A DNA stretch of 64,000 bases. Origin: an uncultured Eubacteriales bacterium (GTDB taxonomy: Bacteria > Bacillota > Clostridia > Oscillospirales > Acutalibacteraceae). Positions 1-10,436 of the stretch are shown in pieces. The DNA is taken from the NCBI GenBank assembly GCA_948537335.1, contig CAOUJG010000003.1, positions 32,856 through 96,855 of the forward strand, given 5' to 3'. The notes under the pieces are model-generated. The model was not told where the DNA came from and searched no databases. It saw only the letters and a list, made by a program, of their open reading frames with translations. The first letter of the stretch is position 1. Each line of letters starts with the position of its first letter. The position numbers and the translations under genes are program-made.

Positions 1-307
1 AACCCTCAATGTCAATATCACGAGGTACTACGAGCACCCCAGTTTCATCAGCTTTTCCACCTATAATAGTTACTGTTTTTACCCCATCATAAAACTGCGG
101 ATCTTCATTTTCTGCATCACTATTTTCTTCAAAATATACTTCACTTGTTACCGATGGAAAATAGCCTTCTTTGCTATATGAAAATACACGTTCAGCTTTT
201 ACTTTTACTTTATACAAGGCGGAAACTGAAAAAGCACAAGTAAGCGAAATGCTACACATAGTCAAAGTTGTGATTGACAGGTTACACAAAAAGTTGTTCT
301 TTTTCAT
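1..307 (-). CDS. Secreted repeat protein, N-terminal part (runs off window)
   Basis: Partial gene; the first 102 residues are visible. The start is ATG at 307, about 8 bases after AGAGAG. Residues 1-33 form a signal peptide (MKKN, hydrophobic stretch, VSA). After an acidic segment, the visible end (KTVTIIGG...TGVLVVP) resembles the first unit of BspA-type leucine-rich repeats (LRR_5), which are common in clostridial surface proteins. That family assignment is inferred from a few residues only. A consensus-like promoter lies directly upstream. It sits downstream of, and in the same direction as, the giant surface protein, from which a terminator separates it. Confidence 0.6.
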   Translation of the reverse strand, partial: MKKNNFLCNLSITTLTMCSISLTCAFSVSALYKVKVKAERVFSYSKEGYFPSVTSEVYFEENSDAENEDPQFYDGVKTVTIIGGKADETGVLVVPRDIDIEG

Positions 308-339
308 ATGAAATCTCTCTTTAAAATAACATTCGTGTA

Positions 340-368
340 ATTATATATCCGCCAAAATAAAAATTCAA
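340..368 (-). promoter_or_regulatory. Promoter of the secreted repeat protein
   Basis: Reading the minus strand, TTGAAT (368-363) and TATAAT (345-340) are separated by exactly 17 bases. The start codon is about 33 bases further on. This is a sigma-A type promoter placed between the upstream terminator and the gene. Confidence 0.7.
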
Positions 369-401
369 CTACTTTTTTGTAAATTTTTAAATACATTTTA
401 A

Positions 402-446
402 AGCTAAAAGTAAAAGCGACAGCTGTCATAACAACAAGCCGTCGCT
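402..446 (-). terminator. Rho-independent terminator of the giant MBG protein gene
   Basis: AGCGAC (415-420) pairs with GTCGCT (441-446), with a further GCT/AGC pairing inside after one mismatch. On the minus strand the stem is followed by a T-rich stretch (plus 402-414). A T-rich run also follows on the plus side. It lies just after the stop codon at 474. Confidence 0.65.
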
Positions 447-473
447 CTTATTTTTATTTTATTTTTCTAGATT

Positions 474-3400
474 TTATTTTTGCGAGCTATTTTCTTTCTC
501 TTTTCTCCTCTTGAGTATAAGAAGAATTAGGAAGATTAGTAAAAGTAGTAGTAAGATTCCTGCCGCTGTTATGCAAATTATCTGGTACTGTGATAGGTTT
601 TGCCACCAATTTGAACTTCCGTTTTCTGCTGGTTGTATTTCTTCTGTTTCGTTGTCTCCTTGACCGTCATTTTCTACATTTGAACCATTTCTTTGGCCAT
701 TCCTTGAGTCACCCGAAGCACCGTCAGATCCTGAGCCTTCAACCGACTCTCCATTTATGCCTCTCTTCTTATTTAGTTCGTCTTTTTCTGCGTCTGTTAA
801 TTCATCCAGCGATAAGCTTATCGGGAAGTAGGGAGTGTAAATTGCACCATACCAGCTGCCATCAAATTTGCCATAGTGGAAGTCTTCTCCGATTTTCGGT
901 AGTCTAACCTCAATAAGATCTTCCATACCGTCGACCATCTCAATAAATACTTCTACTCGTTCGCTAAGCGGACTTGAAAGCTCTTTGCCACTTTGGTCCA
1001 CCAACCACATCTTGCAAGTGTTATCTCTAGAATCTACAACCGCAATAAGTCTTGTGCCCTCTGGCAAAACTCTGCGTGGGCCGCTAACAATAATCTGTAC
1101 CGTTTTGCCTTTAATGTCTACCGTTGTTCTTAAAACGTTTGTTTCATCATCGTTATTGCCTTCTAGTGCTCTTCTTTCTTCGTCTGTGAACTCATCATAG
1201 ATAAAGTATGGCGAAAAGTGGCGTAGCATCATCTTGCCAAACGTATCAAAGCCCTCAGGGAATTCAAAGTTATCTACAAATGTTGTCTCTATATCTTCAT
1301 CCTCAGTTTCTGAAATAAATACTCCTACTAGCTCATCTTCATCCCAATCATCACCTATTTGCACATATGTTGGTACTACTTTTTCTTCGTCTGTTTCTCC
1401 AGCTTCGTTTTCTGAAAACTTCTCATATTCTTCTCCGTCTGGGTCAGTTACACCTATTAAGAAAATCCAGCCGTTTATGCTCTCCATGGCTCTTTTATGA
1501 TCTTCATCTAGCATATCCCAATATTTTTTGTAAGTTTCAGGATTTTCTTTTTCGCTCAACCACATTACCCAGAACCTTGAACCTATTCTAAATACACCTT
1601 TTGAATTGTCTATGCCGTACCAGGCACTAGTGCCATCGGATGTCTCTTTCAACCAAACCATACCATATTTATCTACTTCTACACTTGTCTTACCCTCATC
1701 GTCAACATAATGGTCTTTCGGATCATCCTGTGGTGTTCCCCAGCTTGACTTGTCCACTTCAATAATAAAGTATCCGCTGTTTTCTGCATCAAATATTATA
1801 TTATAGTTTGGGTTATTTGCGTTCGTTAGCGTAGTTCCTTGTATGAGTTTATATCTTCCAACTTCCTCATTGGTGGGATCCTCCCGCTCAAAACTTCCGT
1901 AAAGGTTGTCCCCTGCAATTAATCCATTTATTATATCATAATCAATTCTGGGTCTCATATCGGGGTCTGGAGCTTTATACTTTTTGCTTCTGTTTTCTGG
2001 ACGTATCGTTACATCCCTACGGTTTATTGCATATTTTATCGTTTTTGTTCCGCTAAAGCCGTTTTTGAATGTTATTACCACTTTTTTAGGGCCAACATCC
2101 GTCACATTGTTCGGGTCCGTGCCATCATCGTCCGCTAAGTAGCTAACATCAAAATGCGTTCCTTGTACTAATGGCATTGTTCGGTTTCCAAACATTGCTT
2201 TTATTGTAACTGCTGGTCTTTTCGGTGTTTTGTCGTATGTATATCCTGTTTCATCTGTGTAACCTGTCTTGTCTACGTCTACTTTAAGCTCACTTTCTGG
2301 CGTATTGTCTGATATTTGTTTTGGTGTAATTGTAAAGGTTGCTGTTATTGAGCCTGTGTAATTGCCGCCCTCAATAGCATTAAAGTCTGCTGTTATTGTA
2401 TACTCTCCTTCATTTATCATATTCTCCGGATATATCAATTTGTAATCTACATTCTCTATTAATGGTTTTGCTCCATCTTTCAATGTTACCTCATCCGGTG
2501 TTTGACTTTGTCCGTTAAACACTTTCCCTTCTACTGGTTTCACAGACATTGTGATTCCATTTGGTTTACTGTCCGTTACCTCCTTCTTATTTATCGCAAA
2601 CGTCTTCGTAACTGTTCCACTGTAATTGCCTTGACCTGCTATTGTTATTTTATATGAATTAGATACGTTCGTTGGGTTTGTGTCTCCGTTTACTGTATAG
2701 TCCTTGTTAACCGTTAGTTTTCTTCCTCCAACTGTTACTGTTGGTGTTTGCGGATGTGCATTTCCATCATATGTCAAACTTTCGTAGCTCAACTCTACAT
2801 CATTTTCCGTTATCGGCGCCCGCTCTATCGTGTATGGTCTTGTTACCGTTCCGTTCAAGTTCTTTATAAACGTCACTCTCAACGTTTTTGTTCCTTGGTT
2901 TGTTATGTCGTTACCACCACTTGCATCTGTGTAGCTTTTGGTATAATCAACGTTTTCTTGCAATGGTGTTCCATTATATGTTATTTGTACCCCGAGTTTT
3001 TGCGGACTTCCGTTATATGTAAATGTTGTTGAACCTGTTGTTACCCCAAGCTTGTTGTCCGTCGTGCTATCTGACACCGATTTCTTTGTGATCGCATACG
3101 TCTTCGTAACTGTTCCGCTATAGTTGCCTTTTCCGCTTACCGTTATTGAATACGAATCAGATGCGTTTGTTGGGTTTGTGTCTCCGCTTACTGTATAATC
3201 TGTGTTAACCGTTAGTCTTCTTCCTCCAACTGTTACCGTTGGTGTTTGCGGGTGTGCATTGCCATCATATGTCACATTTTCGTAGCTCAACGCTACATCG
3301 CTTGCCGTTATCGGCGCCGCTGTGATCATATATGTTTTTGTTATCGTTCCGCTGTAATTGCCTTGCAGGGTTATTGTTACTGTTTTTGTGCCCACGTTTG

Positions 3401-6400
3401 TTAAATCGTTACCACCACTTGCATCTGTGTAGCTTTTGGTATAATCAACGTTTTCTCGCAATGTTCTTGTTTCGCTACCCACTTTTTCTTTTACTGTCAC
3501 GCCTACTTTTTGATCTCCACCGTTATACGTCACTTCAGCGTTATCTAGATCTGCCGATATATTTCCATCGTCACTTGACGCCGCTGTAATGCTAAACGTT
3601 TTGTTCAATGTTCCGCTATAGTTGCCTTTTCCCGTTATCGTTAATGTATAATCGTCTTTATTTATCAAGTTGGACGGGCAACTGAACTCAAAATCTGTAC
3701 CTTTTACTAAATCTTTTCGGGTTCCACCAAACGTTACTGTACCTTTAGCTTCAGTTGTCAGCGCGCTTCCCGTGAATACGGCCGAAGCTGGATCCAACGT
3801 AAAGCTTACCTTGCTATCGGTTATTGACAGCGGATTTATCGTGTATGGTCTTGTTATCGTTCCGTTCAAGTTCTTTATAAACGTCACTCTCAACGTTTTT
3901 GTTCCTTGGTTTGTTATGTCGTTACCACCACTTGCATCTGTGTAGCTTTTGGTATAATCAACGTTTTCTTGCAATGGTGTTCCATTATATGTTATTTGTA
4001 CCCCGAGTTTTTGCGGACTTCCGTTATATGTAAATGTTGTTGAACCTGTTGTTACCCCAAGCTTGTTGTCCGTCGTGCTATCTGACACCGATTTCTTTGT
4101 GATCGCATACGTCTTCGTAACTGTTCCGCTATAGTTGCCTTTTCCGCTTACCGTTATTGAATACGAATCAGATGCGTTTGTTGGGTTTGTGTCTCCGCTT
4201 ACTGTATAATCTGTGTTAACCGTTAGTCTTCTTCCTCCAACTGTTACCGTTGGTGTTTGCGGGTGTGCATTGCCATCATATGTCACATTTTCGTAGCTCA
4301 ACGCTACATCGCTTGCCGTTATCGGCGCCGCTGTGATCATATATGTTTTTGTTATCGTTCCGCTGTAATTGCCTTGCAGGGTTATTGTTACTGTTTTTGT
4401 GCCCACGTTTGTTAAATCGTTACCACCACTTGCATCTGTGTAGCTTTTGGTATAATCAACGTTTTCTCGCAATGTTCTTGTTTCGCTACCCACTTTTTCT
4501 TTTACTGTCACGCCTACTTTTTGATCTCCACCGTTATACGTCACTTCAGCGTTATCTAGATCTGCCGATATATTTCCATCGTCACTTGACGCCGCTGTAA
4601 TGCTAAACGTTTTGTTCAATGTTCCGCTATAGTTGCCTTTTCCCGTTATCGTTAATGTATAATCGTCTTTATTTATCAAGTTGGACGGGCAACTGAACTC
4701 AAAATCTGTACCTTTTACTAAATCTTTTCGGGTTCCACCAAACGTTACTGTACCTTTAGCTTCAGTTGTCAGCGCGCTTCCCGTGAATACGGCCGAAGCT
4801 GGATCCAACGTAAAGCTTACCTTGCTATCGGTTATTGACAGCGGATTTATCGTGTATGGTCTTGTTATCGTTCCGTTCAAGTTCTTTATAAACGTCACTC
4901 TCAACGTTTTTGTTCCTTGGTTTGTTATGTCGTTACCACCACTTGCATCTGTGTAGCTTTTGGTATAATCAACGTTTTCTTGCAATGTTTCTCCATTATA
5001 TGTTATTTGTACCCCGAGTTTTTGCGGGCTTCCGTTATATGTAAATGTTGTTGAACCTGTTGTTACCCCAAGCTTGTTGTCCGTCGTGCTATCTGAAACC
5101 GACTTCCTTGTGATCGCATACGTCTTCGTAACTGTTCCGCTGTAGTTGCCCTTTCCGGTTACCGTTATTGAATACGAACTAGATACATCTACTGGGTTCG
5201 TTGGCCAAACTATCGTATAGTCTGTGTCAACTGTTAACGTTCTTTCTCCAACTGTTACTGTTACGGTTGGTTTTTGTTCACTTCCATCATACGTAAAGCT
5301 GCTACTGCTCAACGCTACTGCGCTATCCGTTATCGGCGCCGCTGTGATCGTGTATGTTCCTTTTACATATGTTATATCATAGTTTAAGTTATTAGCATTC
5401 GTTACCGTTCCTTGGTTTATGTCATATGTGCCTACGTTGTTTCCGCTTGCCCTTGTCAAATCTCCGTTTAATGTGTCTCCTGTGTTTGTTGTATATGTCA
5501 GCGTTTGTGCTGCTTCTCCGTAAACTTGGCTTTTGTTTGCCGCTGTTACTGTTACGGGCTTCCTGTCTATTGTGTATGTTGCGGTTCCTGTTTTGCTGCC
5601 ATAGTTGCTACTTAATGTTACTGTCACTGTGTAAGTATCCGCATTCGTTGACGTTGTGGGAATACTTGCTGTGTACTCGCTGCTTGGTACCTCGGCTCCA
5701 TTAAATGTTACCTTCGTTACCGTTGGCGTCTGCTTGCTTCCATTATATGTAAAGCTTCCTTTACTTAACGTTACTCCCACATTTCCGCTCGTTGGCGCGG
5801 TGATCGCATACGTCTTCGTAACTGTTCCACTGTAGTTGCCTTTTCCGGTTACCTTTATTGCGTACGAATTAGATACATCTACTGGGTTCGTTGGCCAAAC
5901 TATCGTATAGTCTGTGTCAGCCGTTAACGTTCTTCCTCCAACTATTACTGTTACTGTTGGCTTTTTCTCATTTCCGTCATACGTAAAGCTGCTACTGCTC
6001 AACGCTACTGCGCTATCCGTTATCGGCGCCGCTGTGATCGTATATGTTCCTTTTACATATGTTATATCATAGTTTGAGTTAGTAGCGTTCGTTACCGTTC
6101 CTTGGTTTATGTCATATGTGCCTACGTTGTTGCCGCTTGCCCTTGTCAAATCTCCGTTTAATGTGTCTCCTGCAACCACGCCTTCTGAATTATATGTCAG
6201 CGTTTCTGCAGCTTCTCCGTAAACTTGGCTTTTGTTTGCCGCTGTTACCGTTACGGGCTTCCTGTTTATTGTGTATGTTGCGGTTCCTATCTTGCTGCCA
6301 TAGTTGCTACTTAATGTTACTGTTACTGTGTAAGTATCCGCATTCGTTGACGTTGTGGGAATATTCGCTGTGTACTCGCTGCTTGGTACCTCGGCTTCAT

Positions 6401-9400
6401 TAAATGTTACCTTCGTTACCGTTGGTGTCTGATTGCTTCCATTATATGTAAAGCTCTCTTTGTTCAACGTTACTGCCACATTTCCGCTCGTTGGCGCTGT
6501 GATTGTGTACGTATCTTCTATGCTTCCTTTGTAGTTGCCTTGTCCGGTTATTTTTACTTTGAACGAGCCTACATTTACTCTGTCGCCTTCATAGCTTACC
6601 GTGTAGTCTGTGCCCAATGCCAAAGTTGTGTCTCCATTTTTTATTGTTATTGCCGGTGTTATCTCGCTGCCCGTATATGCGCCAGACTCTTTCATCGTCA
6701 GCATATCGTCTGTTAGCGTCTTTCGTAATACCATAACCGGTACTTCTATTGGGCGATAAACAATATTACCGCTTCCATCTGTATTTATATTATTAATGCT
6801 TGTTAAATAGGTCCTACCATTTTCATCCTCTGGCCAAAATCCAACATTAAAAAGTCTTGTTGCTCTATCTACATCAGGACTATCACCTGGTACCCAAGTA
6901 ACATCTCCTACTAAAGGATTTTTTGTTGAATATTTGTACCCATCTACAACTCGGAACTCTCCAGGAATTTTAGTACCATTTGCATAAGTTGGCCAAAACG
7001 GTGGATCTTGTGGCAATATGTCTAAAAGCTTGTCTCCATACTCTGAGTTTATTCCTATCCAGTATCTTCCTGTTACCTGCTTGCCACCATATTTGCCGTT
7101 AAGGGTTACAGTAAAAGTTTTTATACCTGGCAAAATCGTATCTTCTGGCCATGCAATCGTGTAATCACTATTTTTCTGCAGTTCTGTTTCTCCGTCAAAG
7201 ACTTTTAAGTCAGCCTTTACAGAATGCCCATCATATTCATACCAAGGATTTGCTTCTGTATATTCACCAGTTAATAAACGATATTTTAAAATAATATTAT
7301 CGGTGGGTACCGCTGTGATTTCATAATCCGCATTTGTAGTTCCGGTATAGTTGCCTTTTCCTGTTATTGTTCCCTGTTTTTCCCCCACATTTGTCATATT
7401 ACTTGGCCATACAAGCGTATAGTCCGTGTTAAGGGTTAAAGTTTTTGTCACACTATTTAATATATCTGTAAGTACAACATCTGGAGTATGCACTCCCCCC
7501 GTATACTGCTTTGATGGCGGGGTTACTGTTACTGTTGCGTTGCTTATGTCCCTTGGTGTTATCTCAAAGATATCCGTTCCAATTTTTAACGTACCAGTTG
7601 TAACGTTAACTATATTTACGTTAGAATTACTTGTGCTTGCTAGTCTTATTGTATAACTACCGCCAAGGTCTTCTCCGCTATCTCTTGTTAACGTAAGATC
7701 TACACCATCTATGGTTTCTCCGTTGTCTACAGCTGTAACCGTATATGTAAATGTTGGGTCATCCTCTCCCTTTACTTTGCATTTATCGTCTATTTTTACA
7801 TTTACATCCCTTTTGGTTATAGACCAGTCTTTTGTTAATGTCCTCGTTGCGTATGGCGCTTGTAAGTTTACCTCTGCTCTCCCCTGCCCTACATTTACTA
7901 AGTCGCCTATGATGTTTAATGCATAATGCACATTTTCTTTTAGTATGTCGTTTCCGTCTTTTACCGTAACTATTAGATTTTGTCTCCTACCATTAAAAGG
8001 AAAGCTACTCTGATTTAAAGACATTGTAACGTTGTCAGCAGAAGGACCATTAATTGTAAGTTTACCATTAACATGTGAAACTTCATAATTGTTAGGGTCG
8101 CTAGTAGAAAAACCTGACGGGACAATATTATATTCTCCCGGACCAGGATAATCTCCGCTTTCTTCAACCGCTACAGTACCTTCTATTAAGCTATCACTTA
8201 GTACAAACCCATCTCCAGATTGTTGCCACGTAAGCTGTGGAAGTTGTTCTCCATAATCTATAGTTTGGTTATCTGCGGTAATTTTAATTTCCCTTTTTAC
8301 AATTCCTACTGTTCCTGTTAGTGTTCCTGTATAATTGTTTTTTAAAACCACTGTATACGTTTTGGTCCCTACATTCGTCATGTCTTCGGGCCACTCTATA
8401 TCATAGTCTTCTCCTTCTACAAGTCTGCCCTCCGCGATATTACCAATATTCTTGTTATACACGGCGATTTTCCAGTATGAGTCACCTTTTTTTGAGGTCC
8501 CATCATATTTTATCCCCCAATATCCAACCTGTACACATTCTATATTGTCGGCGGGCATGGGTGCCACTGTAAATAATGCAGGTACTTCTAATCTACCTTC
8601 GGTTGCGTTCCACCCGCTTAAGCCTGCCCAGTTGTAGGTATCTAATACTGATGGATCTGGCGTAAACTTACCACTAAGTCTATTTGATCCATCCACGTTT
8701 CCTACTTCTGCATTTTCATCTACCAGCGCCCATGTTCCTGGGATATTTGCACCACTAGCGGTCTTTGGGTACCCAAAGTAATCCGCCAGGTCTGATGGCA
8801 ATTTATCTTTTGCTTTGTCTCGCCATACTGCGTCTATTCTCGTAGTCGGCGCTGTATACTTTGGTACCGGTATTTCTTTAACAGTAAGCGGAAACGCTCG
8901 AGAATATTTTCGTTCATAATCTATTTCATCTGCAGACGCCATTACGTAATAGGTTCCAGCATTTTGGGGCGTACCATCTCTCCATGCTCCTCCATCATCT
9001 TGGGTTCGGTAGTGGAATGATATTGGTGTATTTGCAGGGAAGCCTGTAAGCGTAATCCCATCAGTTGGGATAGTTACCGCGGACCCCGTAGTCGTTAGTT
9101 CTATGCCATTGCTTAATTCATCACTTAAAGTTATTCCTGTTTGTGTAGCACCGTATCCAGCTGTGCTAGAGTTAAATACCGCACGCTCTAGTTGCGTCTG
9201 CACAAAGTAGTTTCCACCTATAGGTTGCCAAGTTCTATTGCCAAAAGGCACCGTGCCCTGATAACCAACCATAGTATTTCCATAAACAATACCTTTAAAA
9301 CCATCAAATGCCGAAGAAGTAAATCCACCATACAAATCTACTTTAAGACTATCGCCTTCCCAATAAGCTCCAGTCAAAAAAGTCGCCCTTGCATACTTCT

Positions 9401-10436
9401 CACTACCAGATTCTTGCCATACATAAAAAACATAGTCTTTTAGCTCTTCTTTTGTTTTTCCAAAGTCAATCCAGTAGCCATAAATGCCAGTATCAAAAGC
9501 GTCTGAACAGGCAGTTATGGTTTCTATATTGTTCCCATTTTTCTTCATTGCCATCGCAACACACGTTTTATAATTATCGCCGGGACCAAAACCGACTCGA
9601 CCATTTTCATCAATATAAGCATTAGGGAAATAGCCCATGTCAGAAACACTGTCTTCATAAAAGCATATTCTAGCACTAGAGCTTGCAGAGTCCTTAGTTA
9701 AGGTCCTCGTTATGATTCCACCGTCGTTATTCAGCTCTGTAAGAGTTGGCGCACAAACTATTTGACTCAGCCTACTCAAACTCAATTTAATGATAGGGTT
9801 AACATAGCCAGTGTCACTAACAGCAATGTCATTCATTTCTCCCCATCCATTAAATCCTGATATCTTTGTAGGGTCCGAACTTGGTGTGCAAGTTATATGT
9901 TTATCCATATAACTCGAATCATTCCAAGGAACAGAATAGGTCTCCTCACTAACACCTTCTGGTTGTGTCTTTAGGAATCTATTCCCAATTTTGTATATGT
10001 CTTCAACACTACACGGTATAACTATCTTATCCGTTAATTTGTGGTACGAACCATTGCCATCATCAGAATAATACGTAATAGGCTCAAGTTTGCTCCACTC
10101 GTCATCCGAAAAAACAGACTTTGCATAACCGCTTGTGTCATCACTTGTTGCGGTTGAGTCCAGCTTGAAATTTTTACCCGTTGGCGCTGCTGAGCCGTCG
10201 TCGGGCACACTGGCGGCAAGCCCATTGTTCAGCCATGCGCGTAAGTCACTATGTGCCCAAGAGTTCGCGTTGGCCTTGCTCGTGCAATAGTCTGTTCCCG
10301 CGCTTGCCTCCTTTTCTGTGTTCATTATAAAGCTAAAGTTTAGCGGCAATATCGGCAGCAACATAGCCAGGCAAATTCCCACCGATATGCCCTTTTTTAC
10401 AATTTCTTTGGTCACTTTTACCACTCTACTGTACAT
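474..10436 (-). CDS. Giant surface protein with MBG-type Ig-like repeats
   Basis: 3,320 residues. A signal peptide (about 1-47, ending EASA) precedes an N-terminal domain of roughly 430 residues rich in W, G and Y that resembles DUF6273-type modules (WAHSDLRAWLN). Then comes a long array (about 450-2,970) of MBG-like beta units of about 80-100 residues, recognisable by YGE, FTYNG, TYDGN, GNYSGT and YTI signatures. A unique acidic domain of about 250 residues follows, then a low-complexity Gly/Ser/Asn spacer, one C-terminal membrane helix (LLLLLLIFLILLIL) and a KRRKEKE tail. There is no LPXTG motif, so anchoring is probably by the helix. Two blocks of 337 residues (about 1,862-2,199 and 2,199-2,535) are nearly identical, and a third is partial. 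A strong AAGGAGGA site precedes ATG 10436. An adhesin or matrix role is inferred. Confidence 0.85.
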   Translation of the reverse strand: MYSRVVKVTKEIVKKGISVGICLAMLLPILPLNFSFIMNTEKEASAGTDYCTSKANANSWAHSDLRAWLNNGLAASVPDDGSAAPTGKNFKLDSTATSDDTSGYAKSVFSDDEWSKLEPITYYSDDGNGSYHKLTDKIVIPCSVEDIYKIGNRFLKTQPEGVSEETYSVPWNDSSYMDKHITCTPSSDPTKISGFNGWGEMNDIAVSDTGYVNPIIKLSLSRLSQIVCAPTLTELNNDGGIITRTLTKDSASSSARICFYEDSVSDMGYFPNAYIDENGRVGFGPGDNYKTCVAMAMKKNGNNIETITACSDAFDTGIYGYWIDFGKTKEELKDYVFYVWQESGSEKYARATFLTGAYWEGDSLKVDLYGGFTSSAFDGFKGIVYGNTMVGYQGTVPFGNRTWQPIGGNYFVQTQLERAVFNSSTAGYGATQTGITLSDELSNGIELTTTGSAVTIPTDGITLTGFPANTPISFHYRTQDDGGAWRDGTPQNAGTYYVMASADEIDYERKYSRAFPLTVKEIPVPKYTAPTTRIDAVWRDKAKDKLPSDLADYFGYPKTASGANIPGTWALVDENAEVGNVDGSNRLSGKFTPDPSVLDTYNWAGLSGWNATEGRLEVPALFTVAPMPADNIECVQVGYWGIKYDGTSKKGDSYWKIAVYNKNIGNIAEGRLVEGEDYDIEWPEDMTNVGTKTYTVVLKNNYTGTLTGTVGIVKREIKITADNQTIDYGEQLPQLTWQQSGDGFVLSDSLIEGTVAVEESGDYPGPGEYNIVPSGFSTSDPNNYEVSHVNGKLTINGPSADNVTMSLNQSSFPFNGRRQNLIVTVKDGNDILKENVHYALNIIGDLVNVGQGRAEVNLQAPYATRTLTKDWSITKRDVNVKIDDKCKVKGEDDPTFTYTVTAVDNGETIDGVDLTLTRDSGEDLGGSYTIRLASTSNSNVNIVNVTTGTLKIGTDIFEITPRDISNATVTVTPPSKQYTGGVHTPDVVLTDILNSVTKTLTLNTDYTLVWPSNMTNVGEKQGTITGKGNYTGTTNADYEITAVPTDNIILKYRLLTGEYTEANPWYEYDGHSVKADLKVFDGETELQKNSDYTIAWPEDTILPGIKTFTVTLNGKYGGKQVTGRYWIGINSEYGDKLLDILPQDPPFWPTYANGTKIPGEFRVVDGYKYSTKNPLVGDVTWVPGDSPDVDRATRLFNVGFWPEDENGRTYLTSINNINTDGSGNIVYRPIEVPVMVLRKTLTDDMLTMKESGAYTGSEITPAITIKNGDTTLALGTDYTVSYEGDRVNVGSFKVKITGQGNYKGSIEDTYTITAPTSGNVAVTLNKESFTYNGSNQTPTVTKVTFNEAEVPSSEYTANIPTTSTNADTYTVTVTLSSNYGSKIGTATYTINRKPVTVTAANKSQVYGEAAETLTYNSEGVVAGDTLNGDLTRASGNNVGTYDINQGTVTNATNSNYDITYVKGTYTITAAPITDSAVALSSSSFTYDGNEKKPTVTVIVGGRTLTADTDYTIVWPTNPVDVSNSYAIKVTGKGNYSGTVTKTYAITAPTSGNVGVTLSKGSFTYNGSKQTPTVTKVTFNGAEVPSSEYTASIPTTSTNADTYTVTVTLSSNYGSKTGTATYTIDRKPVTVTAANKSQVYGEAAQTLTYTTNTGDTLNGDLTRASGNNVGTYDINQGTVTNANNLNYDITYVKGTYTITAAPITDSAVALSSSSFTYDGSEQKPTVTVTVGERTLTVDTDYTIVWPTNPVDVSSSYSITVTGKGNYSGTVTKTYAITRKSVSDSTTDNKLGVTTGSTTFTYNGSPQKLGVQITYNGETLQENVDYTKSYTDASGGNDITNQGTKTLRVTFIKNLNGTITRPYTINPLSITDSKVSFTLDPASAVFTGSALTTEAKGTVTFGGTRKDLVKGTDFEFSCPSNLINKDDYTLTITGKGNYSGTLNKTFSITAASSDDGNISADLDNAEVTYNGGDQKVGVTVKEKVGSETRTLRENVDYTKSYTDASGGNDLTNVGTKTVTITLQGNYSGTITKTYMITAAPITASDVALSYENVTYDGNAHPQTPTVTVGGRRLTVNTDYTVSGDTNPTNASDSYSITVSGKGNYSGTVTKTYAITKKSVSDSTTDNKLGVTTGSTTFTYNGSPQKLGVQITYNGTPLQENVDYTKSYTDASGGNDITNQGTKTLRVTFIKNLNGTITRPYTINPLSITDSKVSFTLDPASAVFTGSALTTEAKGTVTFGGTRKDLVKGTDFEFSCPSNLINKDDYTLTITGKGNYSGTLNKTFSITAASSDDGNISADLDNAEVTYNGGDQKVGVTVKEKVGSETRTLRENVDYTKSYTDASGGNDLTNVGTKTVTITLQGNYSGTITKTYMITAAPITASDVALSYENVTYDGNAHPQTPTVTVGGRRLTVNTDYTVSGDTNPTNASDSYSITVSGKGNYSGTVTKTYAITKKSVSDSTTDNKLGVTTGSTTFTYNGSPQKLGVQITYNGTPLQENVDYTKSYTDASGGNDITNQGTKTLRVTFIKNLNGTVTRPYTIERAPITENDVELSYESLTYDGNAHPQTPTVTVGGRKLTVNKDYTVNGDTNPTNVSNSYKITIAGQGNYSGTVTKTFAINKKEVTDSKPNGITMSVKPVEGKVFNGQSQTPDEVTLKDGAKPLIENVDYKLIYPENMINEGEYTITADFNAIEGGNYTGSITATFTITPKQISDNTPESELKVDVDKTGYTDETGYTYDKTPKRPAVTIKAMFGNRTMPLVQGTHFDVSYLADDDGTDPNNVTDVGPKKVVITFKNGFSGTKTIKYAINRRDVTIRPENRSKKYKAPDPDMRPRIDYDIINGLIAGDNLYGSFEREDPTNEEVGRYKLIQGTTLTNANNPNYNIIFDAENSGYFIIEVDKSSWGTPQDDPKDHYVDDEGKTSVEVDKYGMVWLKETSDGTSAWYGIDNSKGVFRIGSRFWVMWLSEKENPETYKKYWDMLDEDHKRAMESINGWIFLIGVTDPDGEEYEKFSENEAGETDEEKVVPTYVQIGDDWDEDELVGVFISETEDEDIETTFVDNFEFPEGFDTFGKMMLRHFSPYFIYDEFTDEERRALEGNNDDETNVLRTTVDIKGKTVQIIVSGPRRVLPEGTRLIAVVDSRDNTCKMWLVDQSGKELSSPLSERVEVFIEMVDGMEDLIEVRLPKIGEDFHYGKFDGSWYGAIYTPYFPISLSLDELTDAEKDELNKKRGINGESVEGSGSDGASGDSRNGQRNGSNVENDGQGDNETEEIQPAENGSSNWWQNLSQYQIICITAAGILLLLLLIFLILLILKRRKEKENSSQK
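2830..5170 (-). repeat. 1,011-bp near-identical direct repeats within the MBG gene
   Basis: Copy A (2830-3840) and copy B (3841-4851) line up at an offset of 1,011 bases, which is 337 codons, so the frame is kept. I found one substitution (2845 versus 3856) on reading through them. A third copy starts at 4852, stays close to about 5100, and then diverges gradually. Such high DNA identity indicates a recent duplication or gene conversion. Confidence 0.9.
5260..6480 (-). repeat. Second, older duplicated pair of MBG units (period about 690 bp)
   Basis: The segment around 5270-5800 recurs around 5950-6480 with many silent and a few coding changes. The protein copies share units such as KPVTVTAANKSQVYGEAA and AAPITDSAVALSSSSFTYDG. 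The copies are visibly more diverged than the 1,011-bp blocks, so the gene has grown by several rounds of in-frame duplication. Confidence 0.75.

Noticed and set aside
474..620. Sortase anchor on the giant surface protein
   Set aside because: The C-terminus has a long hydrophobic helix and basic tail but no LPXTG-like motif before it.
3332..4956. Repeated plus-strand frames (85 and 91 codons) inside the giant surface gene
   Set aside because: They are antisense shadows. They recur exactly because the 1,011-bp coding repeat recurs.
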